Assembly (NCBI GenBank): GCA_016110215.1
Contig: JADWQD010000004.1
Location: forward strand, 2,852,001 to 2,916,000
DNA: 64,000 bases
From: Capronia americana
Taxonomy: Eukaryota; Ascomycota; Eurotiomycetes; Chaetothyriales; Herpotrichiellaceae
Reading direction: 5' to 3'
The translations under genes and the position numbers were made by a program. Numbering within the stretch: the stretch's first letter is position 1; each line of letters starts with the position of its first letter. Below, in pieces: positions 1 through 13,094 of this stretch. The notes under the pieces were generated by a model, which searched no databases, had not been told where the DNA came from, and worked only from the letters and a program-made list of their open reading frames with translations.

Positions 1-1620
1 TCATCGAAACACCTCCAGCACCCCCTGAGCAGGAGCCTTCAAACAGCGGTGTACGCACCACCAATGTACGACCCAAACATATCAATGGAAAGCTCATTCT
101 GTCCTCAAACTCACCTCGTGCTCTAGTACCCTGCCATCAAAAATGGCCCTCTCCCTGCTGACTCCGCGGGAGGAGACTCCTTCAACAACGTCCTCCTCAT
201 CGGCCTCCTAGTTGTTGTCCCATGGTACATCGCCCGCCAACTGCATGGCGGGTTGTGGACCACCGTCTTCGTCGCCATTTTTACCTCCGTACCCATTCTG
301 ATGCTCTTCTGGACCATCGCAAGCACCATCTCGCCCCGCCTGAATGAGAAGGCCAAGTACCCGGGCCTCCCGGTGGAACACTACCTCGAGTTTCACAGCC
401 AGGAAGACAAAGACAAGTACTACGGCAAGAATAAGATCCCCATTGAGACATTCCACGAGATGTACTTCGACCAGAAGGTCTCCTTCAAGGGCGACTGCCT
501 GCAAGCCCTGGAGTACCGCCACGACTGGGCCAACTTCAGATTCACGCTCTCGCTGTTCCACCACTTTTTCACTGGCATGATTCCCGAAGTCTTGTTGCAC
601 ACCCGCAGCCAGGACGAAGAACAAGTAAGAGACCACTACGACCGAGGTGACGACTTCTATGCCTGGTTCCTCGGTCCTCGTATGATCTACACATCCGGAA
701 TCATCAGCGACATCCACCGCGAAGAAACACTCGAGGAACTTCAAGACAATAAACTTGCGGTGGTGTGTGAGAAGATCGGCCTCCAGCCCGGTGACACGCT
801 ACTTGACATCGGCTGTGGCTGGGGCACGTTGGCCAAATACGCGAGCGTGAACTACGGCGCTCACACCACGGGCATCACCCTCGGACGGAACCAGACCAAA
901 TGGGGCAACGACGGCCTTGCAACCGCCGGCATCCCAGACTCGCAGTCCCGCATCCTCTGCATGGATTACCGCGATATTCCCTACTCGCCTCCCAACCATC
1001 CGGCCGGGACGAAGTACAAGAAAATCACCTGCCTGGAAATGGCCGAGCACGTCGGCGTGCGTCATCTCGGCGGTTTCCTCCGCCAGGTCAACGACATGCT
1101 CGACGACGACGGGGTGTTTTACCTGCAGATCGCGGGTCTCCGAAAGTACTGGCAATACGAGGATCTGGTCTGGGGCCTATTCATGAACAAATACATTTTC
1201 CCCGGTGCCGATGCGTCCACACCCTTGGGTTTCGTGATTGACAAGCTCGAGGGCGCGGGCTTCGAAGTCAAAAGCGTCGACGCCGTGGGTGTGCACTATT
1301 CTGCCACCCTGTGGCGATGGTACCGGAATTGGCTGGCCAACGCAGACAAAGTGAAGAATAAGTATGGGGTACGGTGGTACCGCATCTGGGAGTTCTTCCT
1401 CGCTTGGTCGACCATCATCTCGAGACAGGGTGGTGCGAATTGCTTCCAGATCGTGCTGGTCAAGAACATCAACAGCACGCATCGGATTGAGGGGATTCAG
1501 CAGCAGTTTGGCTTGAGCGGCGCGCTCAAGGCTGGGAAGGATAGGTTGTTGAAGGGCCAGAATGGCAGCGCTGCCAACGGACACGTGAAGAATATGGTCA
1601 AGAGTGCCTTGAGCGATTGA
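1..1620 (+). CDS. Sphingolipid C9-methyltransferase (5' partial)
   Basis: This gene continues beyond the left edge. Exons are <1..65 and 127..1620; the 61-bp intron 66..126 starts GTACG and ends CTCTAG and joins in frame. The product is a membrane SAM-dependent methyltransferase of the cyclopropane-fatty-acid-synthase fold. In fungi this family puts a methyl group on C9 of the sphingoid base of glucosylceramides, at the ER. Two hydrophobic stretches encoded near 205-330 (LLIGLLVVVPWYIA and the following segment) would anchor the N-terminus. The SAM-binding motif DIGCGWGTL lies near 805-830 and GITLGRNQ follows. About 519 codons are visible, so only a short N-terminal part is missing (the family is about 500-530 aa). 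The family call is firm; the substrate is inferred from fungal homologues. Confidence 0.93.
66..126 (+). other. Intron of the sphingolipid C9-methyltransferase gene
   Basis: The donor is GTACGA and the acceptor CTCTAG. The exon reading before it (ending in Val-Arg-Thr-Thr-Asn) continues in phase as Tyr-Pro-Ala-Ile-Lys. Without splicing the N-terminal frame is broken. Confidence 0.8.
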
Positions 1621-4600
1621 GAGAGGATACGGAAGTTCGATTGACGGAAGCTTTGGGAGGGGGGTGACACATGCAGGAGGTGAGGTGATGGCGTCTGGAC
1701 TCATTAGCGTGAGAGACAGTCGGAGGCAACCGAAGTGTCAGTCTCTAGAGCTCATATGGATGAGGAGCAAATCCAGGGTGCCGAAGGTGTGAGATAACAG
1801 ACATGGCTACTCGTAGTGTTCCCATATCGACAGGCACGCCTGTCAGTCACGTCGTGAGGACCGGTGGATTTAGTGGCAACGCGAGAGAGATAGAAGAGAT
1901 AGACAGGAACCGAGATAGACTTTTGTGCAACGAATCGAATCGAGTGTCGATCTAATCCCTCATTTATGCCACCATTTCGATATACTGTAAAAGGATAGAG
2001 GTACGTATTGTATCGGGCAGCGTTATGAGCAGTAGACAGAAGTTCTTGCCGCTGGAATCTGGATAAGTAAGCGTTCACGGTCGCTCGCTTCACATCCCCA
2101 CGCTGGCACATTCTATAGCCTGTCAGACTCAGTCGCCTCAGGGGACCTCGATTTCACTCCGAAGGCGGAGTTCGAGGAAGGTACTTAGGCTTGCAACCTC
2201 CAGCAGCTGTGGGTGGCGGTACCTAGGAAGTTAGCAGTGGTAGTACAATTGGTGATGGAGATTGAGACGCGCGGGTCAAGGATGGTCAGCACAGCGTGTA
2301 TGCAATAGGTAGTGCTGGTTCTTCTTCTGCATCGGCAGGCCGTCCGTGAGTTGGTTCAGGGACAGACGGCTGAGTTTCGAGCCGTACAGTGAGTTTTGTC
2401 CATCGTTCGGGGTGATTGTCCACTACCCTCATCTCGTCTCTGGAAAGGATTTTAGATGTCGATGGAGCGGCACTGGGGACGTGTTGAGAAAGTCATCCCC
2501 ACAGCTTGGTGACCAGTGTCACATTGCCCGCAGGTAAGAACAGCCGTAGGGCGTCAATATATATCTCACGTTGCGTGGAGTGTTTTCAACGACATTTCCT
2601 GGCTCGAGAGCCTGCGACTTGTTTTCGAGAGCGGGGAGCTGTTTGGCAGGATGGTCAATGGATGGTCCCAACAGCCACGTATTGTGTAAGAACCTCCTGT
2701 CTCTTCCGCGGGTTCACGACATACAGCCCCTCGTTTTGTTGATGGTCGTATTGATGTTGTAGTCTTGCCATCTATTGGATATGAAGGTGTTCGTTCCGGT
2801 CCGACTCGGTTGTATCTATGCCGGCGAGGCTTCCCGGTGTGTAATGCGGCCGGTTGAGATGGGATACCAAAGACGGATGCTCAGCCAGACTATTACAAAC
2901 CCTGGTGGAGAGTTCGATGTACTGTACATGGATACATACAAGGCAGTGAGTGAGCACGAGGCCGTTGAGCAGCATGAATGGTGTCTGGTTTGGGTTCTGA
3001 TGCCCTTGTTCCTAACCCTCACTCGCCATGCTCCCAGTTGACCATGCTCAGACGCTGGGGGGTTGATAGTAGGCAGTTTACGGGTGTTTGTCAGTAGGCA
3101 TTGTTGGGGATCCTCACCACGGCATAATCTGTTCAGGAGGGATCTTCGGAAACCGTCACGAAGGTATAAGTTGGTCACGAGCGGTCTTCCACTGTACCCA
3201 CAAGTGGTTTGGAAATCAGGAGAGCTCCTAAAGGACTGCGGCGGCAAGGAATTGGATCTAGGAACGAATTGCGCGGGTGAGGTAGCATCGTGAAGGAGTG
3301 CCGTGAGGCCTTTCTCGGAGATGCGTCGAAACGGATGTACTTGGGGCCGATGAGCCACCACGCCCCCTTTTAGAAGCAAGCACTGACATCGGATCAGTTG
3401 ACGGTGCAGCAGAGAGGATGTTTGTTGCTAGCGAACCTTTGGAACCCTTTTCAAGTTGCTTCACTGACTTGGACATTAGAAACAGCATCTAATGTCAATT
3501 TTGCCTACCGCAACATGTATTCATGAGCCCTCATTCCCGGAGTCTGCATAGTCAACGGTTGTCCACACCATCTCACGCTGGGGACATCGGCAATGTGCCT
3601 TTCGCTGACGTGCAGCCCGCGATCAGCCCACGCATCAGTGATGAAGAGGGAAGGCGACGAGTTCCACGTGAATTGCTTCTCTGTGATGACAGCCTTGTGG
3701 TCGGTCATCTGCCGCTTCCTGATGTGGTAGCGTCAATATCATGGAAAAAGGAAATCCTGACTATTGGGAAGTGGATGGAGGAAGCGAGTGTCTGGTGACT
3801 AAAGCGAACCGGGCCAGAGGCGAGGCCGGTCAGAACCATGCTGGAAGAGGAAAGTCTATGGAATGTTCGCTGCAGCTTCTCATGCATCGGGGGGCAGATT
3901 TCGAACAAGGAAGCAACAGGCGGCAAGGACAAGGGTTAAAGTGGGAAGCAGGGGCGAAGGATGCCGAGACCAGGGTTGGATGTTACTCGCGCCTATGCAT
4001 GGACCATTTATGATTCCATGTCTCGCGTGAGCCGATACGAAGTGTTTCGTTGTACGCTTTGCGTAACGCAACCATCTTCTGCGTCGGAAGGCTGTCAAGA
4101 TCGTGTCAGAGGAACTGATGTTGAATGGAAGGATGCTCCTAGGTCTAAACGCATCTGAATGGAAGGGATCAGGCGATGGACTTCATTGTGCATGGTGCCA
4201 AGTGCATGGTGAGCCAACGAGGCGCTGGCATCCATCACCATGCTCTCATCGAACGTCAGTTCCCAAGTGCAGTGAGGTATCCCACGCAAGTATTTGCGCA
4301 TGCATGAAACTGGTCGAAGAGCTCCGTCACTTCTACAACCAGAGCATCACAGTAGAAGCGTTGATCTTGTGGTTATTTGACGATTTGAGCGTGAAATCGA
4401 TTGTGCTGAGCCCGATCGAGATATGGTGGAGCCGAGACGCACTCATGATGAACCTCTTTTCGTCATTCTGCAGTATCATAGCGACTGCCCAGTCTCTTCG
4501 CCGTCCATTGTGCGTATTCGAGGGCTTAGGCGATCTCTGATCGCGGACGACGACAACATCACCAGGTCGAACGTCCATCTCGATACTCCAAGCCCGGCAG

Positions 4601-6383
4601 ATAAAGCCGAACAGGTGCGATCGAAGTGGGTCTCGAACCTGGATCCAGAGAGGGATTTGACATCTTTGGCAGAGTGCGCAAGCCATGTAACTCAACGGCA
4701 CGCTCAAATGGGCACTATGGACACCGCCACAAGTGCAGGAATCATTAGTACCGGCGGCCGCAAGAACGATTTCAAGTGCCTCTCGGGGCATAACACCGGG
4801 CGCGACGGAGCTGGAAGTAACCGTCACCTTCCTTCTTGCGAAGATCACGCACAGTCTCAGTTGCATTCGTAAAGCAGTTCTTTGCGATGAGAAAAAGAAG
4901 GCGAAAGGTCATGCAACTCCAGCAGCAAAGACAAAGGCTTGGCAGGGATTTGGGCGACGTTGTGCTGCAGCCAATCAAGCAGCCCACGTGCGGTGGTCAA
5001 GCACTCTCAGTAGCCGGCAACTGGGGCTTGGCACCCGGCTCGGCGCCTCTTTTGGGCAAAGCCCCGCACCAACCGCCACGCTTTCGAGTGTCGCACGACT
5101 CCGCTTCAGATATCGCAGCCCGTCCCGCTGGCAGCAAATTTCCTTGGGCCCAACCGAGTTTGCTGACGCTCCAGACCACTCGGGGACGCCTCTTTTGGCA
5201 GCCAGTATCAGCCCATCCTGGCCCTTGCTTGCAGACGACGGAGCTAGAAGACTGGGCCCTGCAGTTCGGTGGGGCTGGAATCCGAACTGGCAAGGCGTAA
5301 ACACGAGATTGAAGTCGACCGGATATTTCGTGATCGAGTACGGGGTCGCCAATGGAACGCCATGGCCCGTTGTGTTCGCTTGTCACTCTTGTCGAGTCTT
5401 GATTCCTCTTGACTCTGGTGGCCACCTCCTTGGACCAACCATTATTCTGCATTGGGTCGTCGTCGTTGAAGGCGCACCACCTGGAGGTGTGAGGGAGATT
5501 GCAGATCCGATCCAAGGTCCATGTCGATGCAGATTGATGAAATCAGAGCCAAGCGCCAGCAACCCCCAGGCTACGGCATCAGCGCGGGCACGTTCCGAGC
5601 GCACAGCTTCTGGTTTGTTCTGCTGTTCTGATATTCGCATGCTCATCAGGGGACAATCACTCTACCGTCGCGCTTGGCGCGCAGAAGGGCACTAGGGCTT
5701 CTCGAACAAAATGGTCCTCCGAGGCGAGTACGATCCCATCTCCCGCCCCTCTGTTGTCATTCTGTTGTCAAGTAAGAAGTGAGGTTAGCGACTCCGAGAA
5801 AAGATCTGAGTGTACTGGATAGACACAGTGAGAGCTAGGGCCGTCCGATCCTTGCAGCGTACACCCCATTGGTGGCAAACGCATGGAAGCAGAAGAGCTA
5901 GCCAGTTAGCACCCGCGCCCGCTCGCATATGCCTCCCTTGTTCCTCCTGGGGGATCCTGGGCCCCGACCGATTGTCATCGATTGCCCTTGTCCCTCAAGC
6001 CGCCGTGAAAAATGCTGTTTTCTTTTGGCCGCTGCGTGCCTTACTCGCCTCTGATCATTGGATGCGATAACGCCTCCCCCGACTCCGTCGAGACCCTCGC
6101 ACATCCCAAGTGGGGAAAGTGGCATCGCATCCAGTTCGCCTTGTCGGTCCACACGCACTCCACGCGCAGCTGCAGATTTCACCTCGCCTGCGCTAGGTGT
6201 GCCCAGACAGCCTTGACGGACACGATGTCACCTCCATGCTAGAGGGTATATCTAGCAGGTGCGCTGCCGGCGTGGAACTCGAACGCTCGGCTCTTCTCTT
6301 GTCCCTTCAAGCACGATCTCTTGTACCTCTTGTCTTGTCTTGACTTTTCTTGGAATTCCTTGGTAAAGGTCAAGCCTTCAACC
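1621..6383. other. Long gene-poor region upstream of the phosphate transporter
   Basis: In 4.8 kb I find no gene I can support. Several reading frames of 100-320 codons exist on both strands (for example around 4733-5695), but they have no recognisable domain, a composition biased to Ser/Arg/Pro, and equally long frames on the opposite strand. The region presumably holds the 3' UTR of the upstream methyltransferase and the promoter and leader of the transporter. Two CACGTG boxes are at 3665-3670 and 4985-4990. A non-coding transcript cannot be excluded. Confidence 0.5.
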
Positions 6384-8230
6384 ATGGCAACCAAGACAGC
6401 TGGCGGCAACGCCGCCTTCCACAACTTCCACAACGACTTTGCCCATATCCAGGACCCGAATGAGCGACGTCGCCTCGCTCTTGCAGAGATCGACAAAGCT
6501 CCCTTCGGCTGGTACCATGTCCGCGCCATCGTGGTCGCCGGTATTGGCTTCTTCACCGATGCCTACGATATCTTCGCCATCAACTTGGTCACCGCCATGT
6601 TGGGTGTTGTCTACTGGCAGGATGCTCCCAACCCCAAGAACGCAGGAAAAATCCCCTCCAACTCCGACACGGCTATCAAGGTCGCAACTTCCGGTGGTAC
6701 CGTTATTGGCCAGGTCGCTTTCGGCTGGGCGGCCGACGTCGTTGGTCGCAAGAGAATGTACGGTCTCGAACTGATCCTCATCATCTTCGCAACTCTTGCC
6801 CAGGCTCTCTCCTCCGACTCGCCTGCCATCTCCGTCGTCGGTATTATCATCTTCTGGCGCGTGATGATGGGCATCGGCATCGGTGGCGATTACCCCCTTT
6901 CTTCAATCATCACTTCTGAGTAAGTTGGCTTGACTCTCACTTTCCCCCGCCCTGCTAATTCCGCTTCCAGATTCGCCACGACCAAGTGGAGAGGAGCTAT
7001 GATGGGCGCTGTCTTTGCCATGCAAGGCATTGGCCAGTTCACAGCTGCCATTATTGCTCTCATTGTCGTGTCCGGCTTCCATAACTCTCTCAAGACTGCC
7101 AAGACGGTTGACCTTTGCGATGGTGTCTGCCAACTTGCCGTCGACAAGATGTGGCGTGTCATTATCGGGTTTGGTGCTGTCCCGGGATGCATTGCTCTCT
7201 ACTTCCGTCTTACCATCCCCGAAACTCCTCGGTACACTTTCGATGTTGCCCGCGACTCTGAGAAAGCCGTAGAGGATGTCAAGGCCTACCGCCTCGGCCA
7301 ACGTGAGGGCCATCCTGACGAAGTCAGCCGTGCCGCTGTCCTCCAGGACTCTCGCCAACGCCTCGATCCCCCCAAGGCTAGCTGGGCCGATTTCTGGCAC
7401 CACTACGGCCAATGGAGACATGGAAAGATCCTTCTTGGAACGGCCGGGTCCTGGTTCTTTCTCGGTAAGCTATCCCCCCACAAAGCATGTCGCAGCCGAA
7501 CCGTATGTACTAACCCGTTTCGACAGATGTCGCCTTCTATGGCCTTGGTCTCAACAACTCCATCATTCTTCAGGCCATTGGTTACGCCAAGGGCGACGAC
7601 GTTTATGAGATCTTCCGCAACACCGCTATTGGCAACCTGATCATCGTCTGCGCCGGTGCCATCCCCGGTTACTGGGTCACTGTTGCAACTGTCGACACTA
7701 TCGGCCGCAAGCCCATCCAGTTGATGGGCTTCATCCTTCTGACCATCATCTTCGTCGTCATTGGATTTGCGTACAGCCACTTGGGCGAGCACGGTCTCCT
7801 GGCCCTGTACGTTTTGGCTCAATTCTTCTTCAACTTCGGACCCAATGCCACCACGTTCATTGTTCCAGGCGAGTGCTTCCCTACTCGCTACCGATCCACC
7901 TCCCACGGTCTTTCCGCTGCTTCGGGCAAGGTCGGCGCCATCGTTGCGCAGACTGTCTTCGGTCCCCTCCGAACAAAGGGCCACGTTACTGCGACCAACT
8001 CGTCCCCATGGCTCAACCATGTCATGCAAATCTTTGCCCTGTTCATGCTTTGCGGTTGCTTCACCACCCTCCTCATCCCCGAAACCAAGCGCAAGACACT
8101 CGAGGAGCTTGCCGGCGAAGTTCCAGGAACCAAGAACTACGACCCCGAGTCTTCCGGTCACCGCAGAGAGTCGTACGTTCCTCCTGCTTCGGGCGAGCTT
8201 CTCCCGGAGAACGGCGAGAAGAGAGTTTAA
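6384..8230 (+). CDS. Pho84-type inorganic phosphate:H+ symporter (MFS)
   Basis: Exons 6384..6919, 6971..7464 and 7527..8230 encode 577 aa. Both introns (51 and 62 bp) have GT-AG ends; the second contains TACTAAC. The start has a good fungal context (AACCATGGC), and an in-frame upstream Met at 6321 is less likely. The protein is a 12-helix major facilitator of the phosphate:H+ symporter family at the plasma membrane. Visible signatures are the GRKR motif after TM2-3, GIGGDYPLSS at the first exon junction, FGPNATTFIVPGE in the C-terminal half, and a final IPETKRKTLEEL. Length matches the family (550-590 aa). It stands alone with a long upstream region, as expected for a phosphate-regulated gene, though that regulation is inferred. 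Another member of the same symporter group cannot be excluded. Confidence 0.93.
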
Positions 8231-10001
8231 ACAACTTTCTTCACAGCACTGCATGTCATTTCTTAGATACGCCAGTTTCCGTTAGCGGTGTAAACCAGGG
8301 CCCCATGAAGTGTGGATAGTGGAGTTGTAGATTAATCGAAACAATACATACAGTATCTTGACATATCCCACAGTTCTCAATCTAGTTCTTCGGTGTTCAC
8401 TTGACATACCTCCCGACTTAAGGTGACTTGACGTCTGTTTTGGCATTGACCAGGCCGTTGTGGCAAGGATCACATCCCGATCGAATCTGCAAGTGTTTTC
8501 TGCATGGCTTCTTGCCGATCTTTCCTCGTTGCGCCTTCCCACATGCTTACTGGACGATTAGTAGCTCCCAACAGCTCGTTCCATTGGTCCGTTGCGGATG
8601 AGGCGTCCACGGACAGGGTCGGATATCAACTCCGAGCTAAGCACCGCCAGAAAAGCTTGCAGAAAGCTTACGTGGCACCCATGCCAGTCCGGATCGCTCG
8701 GAAGCACCCTGCCTCAGTCATCGTGGGCCGTTCTGCAGATCGGACGGTCGAGGCAAGGGGCAAGACAAGCTAAGGGTAGGGCGTGGAGGGGAGACAGGAA
8801 CAGGTAAAGGTCGGAAAACCTTGGGGAAGCCAGGGTCAGTGATGAGTAAAGAATCAAGTCATCCGAGTGTAGTACTAAGTCCGAAGTGAGAAGACGGTTC
8901 TGGACCTTCTGAGTGGACTTGCTTCCCACTCACATGGTTCGATTTGGCACGTTAGAGGTCTTGAAGATGGCTGTGATGTGTCGTCAAGTACGGTTGTCTC
9001 TTCTCACTTTCTGGACTACCGTTAGACGGTTCGTTGTTTCCAAGAGCTCACGTTCGCCCGCCCTGCTCGTTGATTGTCTCACAAACAGCCCGTACCGTGG
9101 GATTGTGAATCTTAGGAAGATATGCATACCCAACCTCACCCTCACAATCTTGCGTCGTTAGCTAGGTCCGGCCTTTTTCCGGGTCCAGCGTCACTCGCTT
9201 GAGCCGAGTCTTTCCTAACTGATCCTTAAAGGTGGTTCACTCTTCCCTGAGAAGATAGATGCACGTCAAGATTAGAGAGGAATTGGCTCTGAATCTCCCC
9301 CTGTCCAACTTGCTTGCGGCGCTTGTGACGGCTCTTACAGTCCCGTAATATCGGCTCTGCGTCGTTCGTCGACAAGCGAACGGAAGGATGGTCATGCATA
9401 GCAAATAGCCAGACACGATTTAATTCGTATAGGGACACTTGAGCAGCAGTTTATCGTCTAAGCGCATCAACTCGAACGATGAGGCGGGGTCCAGCTTTAC
9501 GGAGTAGATGTGCTTGCGGGACGCGATGGATGGGTGACGGATTCAGGCCTTTTTCGGCGTTGGAGGATCTACTGTGGAGCATGAGTGACAAGGCACAGAC
9601 TGCTGAGCATAGCACAAATTAGTGACGTTTTACTACTGTGGAGCATAGGCGTCTGAACCGAAGAGCTCGCGCCTCCATTTCGCAATGCGTGTCGACGATT
9701 TGATGATTCTGTCATTTTCCAAATTTCCAACGTATCGTAGGGGGACCAACTCGTGTTTCCTTCTGCTATGGCTTGGACCAGCCTGAGCCGAGCAACTTGG
9801 CAAGTTGCCTTGCGACCCAAATGCGAGCAGCGCCCCGACGCCTGTATGCTCAGCCTCAATGGTACTTCCCAGCCTGATCAGAGCTACAACTTGTTTCACC
9901 GACTCTTCCATTGAACCGGATTTCCGTCGACCTTCACAGGGCTCCTACTGTGAAAAGCGCACCTGGACACGTTACACATTCGACCTTGTGGTGGGCGCGC
10001 T
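8231..10001. other. Intergenic region, no supported gene
   Basis: This holds the transporter 3' UTR and the upstream region of the CorA-like gene. All frames are under 100 codons and none resembles a known protein. A 14-nt direct repeat lies near the right end (9569 and 9633). Confidence 0.5.
9569..9646. repeat. 14-nt direct repeat pair
   Basis: CTACTGTGGAGCAT occurs at 9569-9582 and again at 9633-9646, 64 bp apart start to start, upstream of the CorA-like gene. No coding or transposon context is visible. Confidence 0.6.
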
Positions 10002-11694
10002 ATGCACGACTTTTACTACACCAGGCTGCTGGGGAACGAATCAAAGTTCAAGCCGCGCCCAGGAAACAGATGTGTTGATGTATTGGATCTTGGTGTGAGC
10101 AACCTCCATGACGTTAACTGCGGCCGGATCTGACAGTTCTCCAGGGTGCCGGGGACCCGGTTCTACTCGAGCGAGAGATCACCGAGGACAAAATCAAAGA
10201 CTGGATCACCAAAGAAAACCCTCCATCGTTAGGATGCAGTCGCAGTGGCACGCAGGGAGGAGGTCGGATTCGACTTCGACTGCTGATAGGCAGCCCGGAG
10301 CAGCACTCGAGCGATGCAGAAATCCTGCCGCTCCCCATTTCTCGCGATACATTCGAAACAATCAGAACCACGTGGAACATGCCGACAGAGCTGTTGCGCA
10401 TGATGTTGAGCACCCTGCCGATTGCGGCGCCGATTCGGACGGTGAATGGCTCGGCCCAGCCTATCAATGGCCTGATGATGAGAAGCGCGAGATCGCGAGA
10501 TTGGAATTTCTGTCTCGGGCTAGTTCACAATGCCGAGACTGGCATCGTTCACGCGATTGTCAACGGAATGCAGGCGGACGAGATCGGTCAATTGTTGACG
10601 TGCCTTCGAGAATCACGCTCATGTCTGTCCGATCCAATGCTTCTACCTATTTTCTTGCTTGAGCTCAAAGTCCACTACTTTGCAGTTTTGCTCGAGAATC
10701 GAGCGGAAAGGATCGAAAAGATTGAACTGGCCACTGGGATGAAGCGCGAGTTCTCTCCAAACGCCAACGGGAAAGCAGCAAGACATAGAGAAGGAGAGCA
10801 GCTACTGAAGGGTCTCGACTTCGATGAGATCACCCAGAAGTTGACAGGCGGTACAGGCACTTTATCCTTCTGCGACATGACCTTCGCCTCTAGCTTGAGG
10901 GCGTTGGAGCTTGTCTGCTCGGTCAAGGACCGAATTCGCTGTCTTACAAATGCCCGGCCTGAGGAAATCAATCCAAACAGCGCCCACGCCGTCGATACAA
11001 GGGTTGCGTATCTCCGAGAGTTGATTGTTGGCGCCCAGGCTCACAGCGGGGTGTTGTCAGCACGGACAAAGGCTCAAGTTCAAACGGTGCGTAACGCGTC
11101 GAATAATGATTTTGTGGGGGAGGCCTCTGACACTCGACCTAGGTCTACAGCATGATCGGTCAAAAGGACAACAAGCTCAACATCGAAACGGCAGCGGCTT
11201 CTCGAAAAATCGCCGAAATCAGTCTTGGCCATAATACTGCCATGAAAGACATGGCCGAAGATTCGCGAAACATTGCACTCCTCACTCGAAAAGACAGCAC
11301 AGACATGCGTATTATTGCAGTTGTCACACTGCTGTTTCTGCCTGGGACTTTTATGGCCGCACTGTTCAGCGCCGGTTTCTTCAATTTCTCGCCAGAAGAC
11401 TCCAACCAAGTCGTTTCTAAGTGGATTTGGCTCTATTTTGCACTAACAGCTGGTGCCACTCTTGTCGTGTTTTGCGGCTGGTACCTGTTCTCACAACGAC
11501 AGAATAGGAAGATGATGACAGTGATGAACGCGGACGCCCGCCCTCCGTTGAGGAACGATTGGATTGACCTTGAGCGTGGCATGACTGCCTCAATGGCACC
11601 ACCAGTCACAGCGTCGCTGTGGACAACGCGTTCAAGGTCGATTGGTGATGTAGAACTCTTCTCTTTTGGAAGCTCTGCAGATGCTCTCAAATAG
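10002..11694 (+). CDS. CorA-like two-helix membrane protein of fungal type
   Basis: The proposed exons are 10002..10094, 10145..11086 and 11143..11694 (528 aa). The 50-bp first intron joins VLDLG to the acidic segment EREITEDKIKDWI; the 56-bp second intron joins QVQT to VYSMIGQKDNKLNIE. The C-terminus carries the fungal CorA-like signature: a long amphipathic helix, then TM1 (TLLFLPGTFMAALFSAGF) and TM2 (LYFALTAGATLVVFCGWYLF). The Gly-Met-Asn loop motif of true CorA Mg2+ channels is absent; here the loop reads FFNFSPED. The role may therefore not be Mg2+ transport. Such proteins are common and mostly uncharacterised in Pezizomycotina. The start is uncertain: an in-frame stop lies shortly upstream of 10002, but another 5' exon is possible. 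The internal and C-terminal calls are firm. Confidence 0.75.
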
Positions 11695-13094
11695 GCGTCT
11701 GCCCAGCGACATGTAGGAGCATTCATGGCACGGCCTCAGGATGGAGCGCGGGCTGCTTGCGACCTTTCCCAGAGGCCCCGCCACCGGCTTTCGTAATATT
11801 GACGGCGGAGCCTGGCGTTGTCGCAGGCGGCGTTTCTCCGTTCTGGAGTACTAAATGGGCTATGAAGGAACGGAGCGATGTGCAGCCTCCGATGCATATC
11901 TCATCCTCCGTCAGCTGCTCAACCGTCTTGTGGCGGAGTGATGCGGTTGTGCCGTTTCGAGATGGCACCATAATTCCCAGCAACCGAGCTCTCCCCCACT
12001 AACCTGGCCTCCAGATGTTTCATGATAATACAGGCATTGAGATCTCCCCCACTAAGATCGCCCAGAGCTGCAAGGCTGTGCCAGTCTCTGGGAACCGATC
12101 GATATGTGCCCTGTATGACTGGGAATCATCGAAGGACGATGAGTCCAAGCTCGATGCTTTGCATTCTGCTGGATGTCGAAATCCTACCAACAGAAGCGAT
12201 CGACATACGACAATACCTTCAAAATCCGTGCAAGGATTTTGAAGTCTCCTCTTCGTCGGAAGTTGTCTTTGCTCTTTCAGACCACTCAATGCTACCGCAT
12301 CAAAAGCATGATAGCAACGACGAGTACTATTGGACCACTTCGCCGGTAAGTGCTTGGCCGATAAAGGCACAGAAACAAGCTCCAATTCAGCTTCAGATGG
12401 GCAAGTCTATCCTTTCCGTCCGATCCCATGAAAAGCGGGGGGTCATGCCGCCCCGACATCATGCCAAGCAGCTACGAGCTGCCTCGTGCAACGCTTTCGC
12501 ACGTTCCAGCTGTATCATTGGAGGGCAATGCTGCTCGATCATCAGAGAATATGCGGCCAAGACCGCGGCCTCGATACAGTTCGGGCGAACCTGATCCCTC
12601 GCGGGGTTACGTTGCTTTGCTATATCGATTACAACCTAGCAGACAAGGTCGTGCCTTGGTTGAACGACCAGACTAGGCGGCCAGTCCATCCACGACTCGT
12701 CCGCAAGATGCAGGTACAACAGACACGTTGTTCGAGGCTGGCTGCTATTTGTTCGATAACAGAGCTTGGACAGAACAGGGTGCGATTTGCGCAGCTAGAC
12801 ACTCAGCTCTTCCCAAGCTTCGGCGAAAAGAGCTCCCAGAGCTCAGAGCTCACAAAAACTTCCTGATCCGACGAGATGCTCTCTCTCGACCACTCCACGT
12901 GCGTTCATGACCGAGTCGAGTCTTGCATCGGATGGAACAGCAGCAGTCCCGATTGCCGGACTAAGGCAAGGATAGGTTCTCAGCTACAAAAGGTGTCGCG
13001 TCTCCCCACTGCCCAAGGCCTTTTCTCTCTTGTTTCCACGCAGGTAAGGTGTAGCCATCACAACCTCGGGACCTAGCTCGAGATTCAATCCAAG
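11695..13094. other. Intergenic region with unassigned open frames
   Basis: On the plus strand two readings look partly protein-like: about 12150-12345, rich in acidic and aromatic residues and ending at a plausible GTAAGT donor, and about 12486-12720. They sit in different frames and match no family I recognise. They could be a degraded gene or chance. A perfect hairpin is at 12217-12244. Confidence 0.35.
12217..12244. repeat. Perfect 11-bp inverted repeat (hairpin)
   Basis: CTTCAAAATCC at 12217-12227 and its exact reverse complement at 12234-12244 flank a 6-nt loop. The stem is A/T-rich in the middle and is not followed by a T tract. Its role is unknown. Confidence 0.75.

Noticed and set aside
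2816..3379. A 187-codon minus-strand frame
   Set aside because: No recognisable family, no splice-supported extension, and low coding character.
5044..5198. 12-nt direct repeat CGCCTCTTTTGG at 5044 and 5187
   Set aside because: One 12-mer pair is expected by chance in a spacer of this size.
4733..5695. A 320-codon plus-strand frame in the spacer upstream of the phosphate transporter
   Set aside because: No domain, biased Ser/Arg/Pro composition, and a 172-codon frame on the opposite strand over the same DNA. It looks like chance openness in GC-rich sequence.
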